Shown here in pieces: positions 32,409-37,226 of a stretch of 37,226 nucleotides of DNA (positions within the stretch are counted from its first letter, which is position 1; each line of letters opens with the position of its first letter). The stretch lies in the NCBI GenBank assembly GCA_017938145.1, contig JAGBCB010000038.1:1-37226 (forward strand). Reading direction: 5' to 3'. The stretch is from Lachnospiraceae bacterium. Its GTDB lineage: Bacteria; Bacillota; Clostridia; Lachnospirales; Lachnospiraceae. Below the pieces are notes generated by a model. The model saw only the letters and a list, made by a program, of their open reading frames with translations, was not told where the DNA came from and searched no databases. Made by a program: the position numbers and the translations under genes.

Positions 32409-33245
32409 ATGATTACTTGTAATAAGTGCGGAGCAAGTCTTGCAGAGGATACCCGTTTTTGTACGGAATGCGGTAATAAGATAGAGGCGGCAGCTACCCC
32501 TGCGGAAGCGGCAGTGACAGAGGAAGTAACAGAAGAAGTAAAAGAGCCGGTATACCAACAGCCGGTACAGCCTCAGCCGGTAGTTCAGCCGGTACAGCAG
32601 GCTCCGAAAACCGACGCCAAGCCGGAAGGCAAATACGCCTTAATTTCCACCGGCGGCTTCATCGGAATTACACTTTTGATGTGCATCCCGCTGCTGGGTC
32701 AGCTGCTGCTCATCATCTGGGCACTGGGCGGCTGTAAGAAGAAGCAGAAGACCTACTACGCAAGGGCCTGCCTGATTCTGATGATTATCAGCATTGCATT
32801 TACCGCACTCATCGGTTTTGCTGCAAAGAAGCTAGTGACCAATTTTATCAACAACGTGAAAGAAGAATTAAACATAGACAATGGGGATGATGAAGAATCC
32901 TCCGCAGTCAGCAGTATTCTCGGTCTGGTAACCGGAGCGGGCGGACAGTCCTCCGGAAGCTCCGATGGCTGGCCATCTGACCTGCCGGAGCCGGATGCGG
33001 GAGAGATGAAGCAGGTGTCGGACTACCGCACCGAGTTTCATGACACAAAGAGAAGTGACATGATGGATTACATTGAGGTGTTACAGGACGAAGGTTTTGA
33101 ATACGAGGATTTCATGGACTTTGGCTACACCGAGGACGAAATGCTAGATATGAACGGCTGGTGGGGCACCGACGGCGAATGGTATTTAAGCGTATCCTAC
33201 AACGACGGCGTTATCACTGTTGATTACACCACAGACCGTCCGTAA
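32409..33245 (+). CDS. Zinc ribbon, two membrane segments and WP-type extracellular module
   Basis: A 278-residue protein that links the two halves of the cluster. An N-terminal zinc ribbon (C4/C7-C18/C21) is followed by an acidic and Gln/Pro linker (QPVQPQPVVQPVQQ, about 50-64), membrane segments at about 82-106 and 119-138, and a C-terminal module starting GWPSDLPEPD with MMDYIEVLQDEGFEYEDF. That module matches the ones in the lipoproteins nearby and at 25.7 kb. With both termini on one side of a two-helix hairpin, the ribbon and module would share a compartment, which is odd and worth testing. GAGGAGG gives ATG 32409. Confidence 0.8.
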   Translation: MITCNKCGASLAEDTRFCTECGNKIEAAATPAEAAVTEEVTEEVKEPVYQQPVQPQPVVQPVQQAPKTDAKPEGKYALISTGGFIGITLLMCIPLLGQLLLIIWALGGCKKKQKTYYARACLILMIISIAFTALIGFAAKKLVTNFINNVKEELNIDNGDDEESSAVSSILGLVTGAGGQSSGSSDGWPSDLPEPDAGEMKQVSDYRTEFHDTKRSDMMDYIEVLQDEGFEYEDFMDFGYTEDEMLDMNGWWGTDGEWYLSVSYNDGVITVDYTTDRP

Positions 33246-33270
33246 AGATAGAGATGAGGAGGATTCAAAT

Positions 33271-35142
33271 ATGAAAAAGATATGGATATTACTGCTTTCT
33301 CTCATTCTGATACTGTCCTTGAGTGCCTGCACCACCGGTAGCGGTGATGTGGGCGAAGGCCAGTTTGGAAGCAATAATCCTGCCGTGCAGGAGGATGATT
33401 CCGACAAGGATGAAGATAAAGAAAAAGAAGATAAGGACGAAGAGAAAGAAGATTCTTCCCAAAAGGACGACGGAGAGGATAACAGGGAAGAAAACAACAA
33501 TACAGATAATAACGAAGAACCGGAAGACAACAAGGAGGAAGTCACCTACGATTTCTCCAATATTGGCTTATCAGAAAACACCTATAACACGCTGGTTGCT
33601 TACAGCAAGATTGAACCGGGTGTGTATGACGGCGGAAAAAATATTATCTGCGAAAACGGTGACTACATCTGCAAGAAGGAATCCGGCTCTACCTGGGAGT
33701 TCATATATGATGTGGATACCTATCAGATGTATACCCTGACCTACGATTATTCGGGAAAAGACAACCTGACCAGTGACTACAATCTTATAAACTTCGGTCC
33801 GGAACACAAATATGAGTTCTACAACGAGTTATCTGCTTATTCCTTCTCTGCTTTGATTGGATGGAAGAAGAACGACGATTCCAAGGTTTATGCTGATTAT
33901 CAGGCCTACCTGGCAGATTGCGGCTATACCCTGCTGGATGGCGAAACCGTGGCAACGGCTACCGAAGAAAATTACGGAAAATTCGAATTACTGGAATATA
34001 CCGAGTATTCCCGGGATATCGATTACAGCATGTTCAAGACCACCTATCTGCATCCTTCCCGGGGAACCGAAGGAATGTATGATTCCGTCAAGGACAAAAT
34101 TCTGCATTGGAAGATTTACCGCTCCAATTATTACGACTTTTTCAAAGAAACCTGGCTGTACACCGAATATAAGCTGACACTGACCTTTGACGAAAGCTTT
34201 ACGGAGGAGGATGCGGCTGCGCTGGTTTCCGTGCTGGAAAGCCAGTATGGCTGTGTGGCAGATCAGGGGTACCCGCTTTCCTATAGCGGATATTCCTACA
34301 AGGGACAGATTGCGGTATATGACTATCCGTTCAGCGAAGGTTTCGATTACATGTACGACACCTACGAAATTTCCTACATAAAGCCGATTGAGGGCTTAAC
34401 TCTGTATCCTACCTTAAATGCCACTTATTTGAACTACGAATGGGATGATGCGGGAACAAGCCACTATATTCTCAGGGATGGACTTCATAAGTATTTTCCG
34501 AGAGAAGAAAACGGCTGGTATGATATTATTCTGTTAAGTGCAGCAGGAGCAAGTATGGAGCATCCGGCTCCCCCGGTAAAGCAGGAGTACTATTTCTCTG
34601 CAAAAATGCAATACAGCTACAGTAGCGACGAGCCCGGCGCTTGGCATGACACATATCAGTACGAACGGGTAGGAGATACCTTTGTAAGCATCCGCGAAAG
34701 CGAATATTCCTTTGATTATGAGGTAATTAAGAAAATCGGCGACCGCTATTATAAGCGGACCGGATATTGCTATAAGCCGGATGAATATGAAACCAATCCG
34801 CAGACGGAATGGTACGATTTTGAAGAAACCTACGAGATGTTAGATTATACCCTGATTGATGAGGTCAGCCGGTATTACCGGGAATATCCAAAACCGGAAG
34901 CGGGAGCAACCGTAACCGTGGCAGGTAAGAACTGTCAGCAGTATACCTATCAATACGATGGCCGTACCTATACCTATGCGGTATATGATAACAGTCTGAC
35001 CCTAAAATATGTGCAAAAGGATGAGTGGGGTGAATCCATCACGGAATTCCTGAACTATGATGAAATTTCGGAATTTTCTGCGGAAGCACAGAGTCTGATT
35101 GATGCCAGTGGTATTGCTTCCTATGTACCGCCGGCAGAATAA
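33271..35142 (+). CDS. Large lipoprotein with Asp/Glu/Lys-rich stalk
   Basis: A 623-residue predicted lipoprotein: signal peptide, lipobox LSAC with Cys20, then QFGSNNPA at 31-38 and a highly charged, disordered stalk (about 40-105). The body is rich in Tyr, Trp-poor, and divides into a segment around ALIGWKKNDDSKVYADYQAYLADCGYTLL (about 190-220), a second about 265-390 and a C-terminal region about 440-600. These resemble repeats of a small alpha/beta unit. GAGGAGG gives ATG 33271, inside a region shared almost base for base with the next gene's start. Function unknown; surface exposure is expected. Confidence 0.8.
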   Translation: MKKIWILLLSLILILSLSACTTGSGDVGEGQFGSNNPAVQEDDSDKDEDKEKEDKDEEKEDSSQKDDGEDNREENNNTDNNEEPEDNKEEVTYDFSNIGLSENTYNTLVAYSKIEPGVYDGGKNIICENGDYICKKESGSTWEFIYDVDTYQMYTLTYDYSGKDNLTSDYNLINFGPEHKYEFYNELSAYSFSALIGWKKNDDSKVYADYQAYLADCGYTLLDGETVATATEENYGKFELLEYTEYSRDIDYSMFKTTYLHPSRGTEGMYDSVKDKILHWKIYRSNYYDFFKETWLYTEYKLTLTFDESFTEEDAAALVSVLESQYGCVADQGYPLSYSGYSYKGQIAVYDYPFSEGFDYMYDTYEISYIKPIEGLTLYPTLNATYLNYEWDDAGTSHYILRDGLHKYFPREENGWYDIILLSAAGASMEHPAPPVKQEYYFSAKMQYSYSSDEPGAWHDTYQYERVGDTFVSIRESEYSFDYEVIKKIGDRYYKRTGYCYKPDEYETNPQTEWYDFEETYEMLDYTLIDEVSRYYREYPKPEAGATVTVAGKNCQQYTYQYDGRTYTYAVYDNSLTLKYVQKDEWGESITEFLNYDEISEFSAEAQSLIDASGIASYVPPAE

Positions 35143-35161
35143 ATAGAGGAGGATTGCAAAT

Positions 35162-36202
35162 ATGAAAAAATTACTTACATTATTACTTTCTTTCTTACTG
35201 CTTCTGTCCTTAACCGCCTGCGATATGATTAGCAGCGGCTCTGACGACGACCAGTTTGGCAGCAACAACCCGGCTTCTCAGGAAAAAGAGGACGACAAAG
35301 AAAAAGAAGATAACAACGACGACGGCGAAAGCTCCGATATCCCGGGACTGACCCAGGAGGATATCGACGAGGCAAACGAAGCGTTAGACCAGCTCATGGA
35401 AATGTTCTACACTGAGGAATGGCGCTGGGAAAGCGACGGCGATGGTTACATCAACGGCAAGTGGGACCACATGGTAATGTACGACCCGGTTCCGCAGCCA
35501 TCCGGCGGATGGGTAACAGAGGAAATGCAGTTTTCCTCCAAGCAGGGCAGCAAGTGGAATGACTACTGCAGCACCGGCGAAATGTACATTGAGGCTACCG
35601 ATTACGAATACATCACCGTATTCTGGGAGAGTCCGAAGGAAGACCTGGATGCCCTTTTACAGGCCTTTGCAGACGGTGGCTGGGTGATTGAGGACGACAG
35701 CAGCGAGTGGGTTGGTCTGGAATACCACATGTACTACGGAAGCGAGTATTACGCTTACTTGAAGGGTAATAACTGGGGTGAGGATGATGAAAACACCTAC
35801 AGCGGCACCCTGTATGTATTCCCTTATTACTACGAGCATCCGGAAAAGGTGCAGGACTTACCGCTTCCGCAGTTTGGCTTCTGGCACGGCTGGGGCTACT
35901 ATAACAGCTATAACGAAAATTATGACTGGAACGATACCGAGTATCCGATTGACACCCCGGTAAGCGAGCTGGATGCCTACTGGTGCTTCCGTACCGAATA
36001 TTACGGCTGCACCGCAGAGGATGCGCAGAGCTACATCAATTCCCTGCGGGATGCAGGCTGGAACATCAATTATGAGGATGACTCCGAGGACTGGTTCTAC
36101 AGCCGGGCAGAAAAGGATGGCAAGACCATGCAGCTTTCCCTGGAAAAGGCCAGCAACCTGATTGACATCCAGTATGCCAACGACGAGCAGTTATTCTATT
36201 AA
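35162..36202 (+). CDS. Paralogous lipoprotein with acidic stalk
   Basis: A 346-residue predicted lipoprotein with lipobox LTAC (Cys20) and QFGSNNPA again at exactly 31-38, followed by a shorter acidic stalk (40-60). The body is acidic and aromatic-rich and holds two copies of the module: KEDLDALLQAFADGGWVIEDD (about 158-178) and AEDAQSYINSLRDAGWNINYEDD (about 281-303), each followed by a beta-strand stretch. GAGGAGG gives ATG 35162. It arose by duplication with its upstream neighbour at least in the N-terminal region. Function unknown. Confidence 0.8.
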   Translation: MKKLLTLLLSFLLLLSLTACDMISSGSDDDQFGSNNPASQEKEDDKEKEDNNDDGESSDIPGLTQEDIDEANEALDQLMEMFYTEEWRWESDGDGYINGKWDHMVMYDPVPQPSGGWVTEEMQFSSKQGSKWNDYCSTGEMYIEATDYEYITVFWESPKEDLDALLQAFADGGWVIEDDSSEWVGLEYHMYYGSEYYAYLKGNNWGEDDENTYSGTLYVFPYYYEHPEKVQDLPLPQFGFWHGWGYYNSYNENYDWNDTEYPIDTPVSELDAYWCFRTEYYGCTAEDAQSYINSLRDAGWNINYEDDSEDWFYSRAEKDGKTMQLSLEKASNLIDIQYANDEQLFY

Positions 36203-36245
36203 ATAAGGGGAATTTAGTCCTCTGCCTGTAAAAAAGGAGGATGCG

Positions 36246-37226
36246 ATGAAACATTACATGAAAAGGATTGCAGTGCTGCTGGTGGCGGCACTGCTGATTG
36301 GATATTTAAGCCCGGCGGCCAGGGAGGCACGGGCAGAAACCACCATGGTGGGCGATTTTGAACTGGAGGGCACCACCCTGGTAAAATACCACGGCACCGC
36401 AGAAAACGTTAAGGTGCCGGATGAGGTAACGGCGATTGCAAATTATGCTTTTGAAGATAATACAACCATGAAGACCTTGTATCTTGGTAAAAATGTTACC
36501 GAGATTGGGTATAGGATTGTAAGCGGCTGTACGGCGCTAACCACCATCAGTCTGCCGGAGGGTGATACCGAGGTGGAGGTGAGCTCCGGTGCATTTAGCC
36601 GTGCAGAAAATCTTGTTACGGTGGAAGTGGATGCCGGTGTACGCAGTATCAACCGGGAATTTATGTTCCTTGAAACCCTGCAGAACTTTGTGGTGGATGA
36701 GGACAATGTCCGCTATTACAGCGAGGACGGCGTACTGTTTTACCGGGAAAGCACGGAGAATTACACACTGCTCCGTATGCCAACAAGCAGTACCATTACA
36801 AACTATGTCATGTCCGGTGACAGCCGGGTAAAAACCATAGGAGATAATGCGTTCAGCTATTGTAAAAACCTGACAGAGATTACAATTTCCTCCTACATAG
36901 AGGAAATACAGGCGGAAGCATTTCAGGAATGTGACAGCTTAACAAGCGTAACCCTTGGAAAGAACGTGAAAACCATTTCCGGCTACGGAGCGTTTTCCTA
37001 CTGTGATAACCTGACAAGCATTACCCTGTCGGAAGCCCTTTCCGGGGAAGACCTTGGCTGGAGCATCTTTGGCCAGAGTAAAAAGCTTACCACGGTATAC
37101 GTACCGGAAGGCTGCACCTATATCCCAAGGGAGCTGGTGGAGCACCCTTCGGTAACCAATTTTGCAGTATCGGAAGGAAATACCACTTATTTCTCGGCAG
37201 ACGGCGTACTGTACGGCTATGACGAG
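36246..37226 (+). CDS. Secreted BspA-type leucine-rich-repeat protein (3' end outside the window)
   Basis: The first 327 residues of a longer protein, in frame to the window edge. A signal peptide (basic MKHYMKR, hydrophobic core, cleavage probably near ARA-E at about 31) is followed by LRR_5/BspA-like repeats of about 23 residues: KVPDEVTAIANYAFEDNTTM, KTIGDNAFSYCKNLTEITI and EIQAEAFQECDSLTSVTL are clear units. Such proteins mediate adhesion or surface display. GGAGG at 36235-36239 precedes ATG 36246. No lipobox is present, unlike the two preceding genes. Retention signals, if any, lie beyond the window. Confidence 0.88.
   Translation, partial: MKHYMKRIAVLLVAALLIGYLSPAAREARAETTMVGDFELEGTTLVKYHGTAENVKVPDEVTAIANYAFEDNTTMKTLYLGKNVTEIGYRIVSGCTALTTISLPEGDTEVEVSSGAFSRAENLVTVEVDAGVRSINREFMFLETLQNFVVDEDNVRYYSEDGVLFYRESTENYTLLRMPTSSTITNYVMSGDSRVKTIGDNAFSYCKNLTEITISSYIEEIQAEAFQECDSLTSVTLGKNVKTISGYGAFSYCDNLTSITLSEALSGEDLGWSIFGQSKKLTTVYVPEGCTYIPRELVEHPSVTNFAVSEGNTTYFSADGVLYGYDE

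Noticed and set aside
33186-33545. Ser/Leu-rich minus-strand frame
   Set aside because: It is the complement of the Glu/Asp/Lys-rich lipoprotein stalk; low complexity explains the open frame.

Overview
The window looks like a chromosomal segment of a strictly anaerobic, Gram-positive Clostridia member, most likely Lachnospiraceae-like. The reasons are strong AGGAGG-type ribosome sites, occasional TTG starts, anaerobic ThiH instead of ThiO, a 2-enoate-reductase-type flavoenzyme with an Fe-S site, AEC and lipoprotein families typical of gut Firmicutes, and BspA-type leucine-rich repeats. This assignment is inferred from gene content only. No rRNA, tRNA, transposase, phage gene or CRISPR array is visible.

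Layout. 1-1380: a Nudix hydrolase and a YefM/YoeB toxin-antitoxin pair with a readable operator-promoter and a terminator. 1399-5988: an acetyltransferase, an HTH_42 (AlkX/YcaQ-like) protein, a GH113-like glycosidase, a small unknown protein behind a promoter and terminator-like leader, and a GH32 fructosidase. 6062-10734: a four-gene operon (Fe-S/FMN/FAD enoate reductase, two aconitase-X subunits, FMN hydroxyacid dehydrogenase) that reads like an uncharacterised hydroxyacid or hydroxyproline-type pathway. 10763-17410: a TPP riboswitch followed by a compact thiamine operon, thiS-thiF-thiG-thiH-(tenI::thiE)-(thiD::thiC), with two in-frame fusions, ending in a terminator. 17495-22655: a tight run of seven genes (YbaK-type deacylase, acetyltransferase::tyrosine-phosphatase fusion, nucleoside hydrolase, HAD phosphatase, tocopherol-cyclase-like protein, P-loop kinase, DUF3006-like) ending in a terminator.

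22660-24028 on the minus strand: a MerR/TipAS regulator and a Cu-Zn superoxide dismutase behind a textbook 19-bp-spacer MerR promoter. 24134-26419: a flavin reductase-like protein, an AEC transporter and a lipoprotein. 26526-29596 on the minus strand: an orphan sugar-type substrate-binding lipoprotein followed by a membrane-anchored LuxR-type regulator, without permease genes, which suggests a sensing pair. 29597-29922 has no confident gene but carries a highly structured segment (a hairpin plus a three-way junction).

29923-37226: a cluster of five zinc-ribbon proteins (two with membrane segments), two large lipoproteins with near-identical N-termini, and the start of a secreted leucine-rich-repeat protein. 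The cluster shares low-complexity linkers, zinc ribbons, translation-start sequences and a recurring C-terminal lipoprotein module. It is the best candidate here for an undescribed envelope-associated system. The SBP/LuxR pair, the aconitase-X operon and the structured RNA are the next best.
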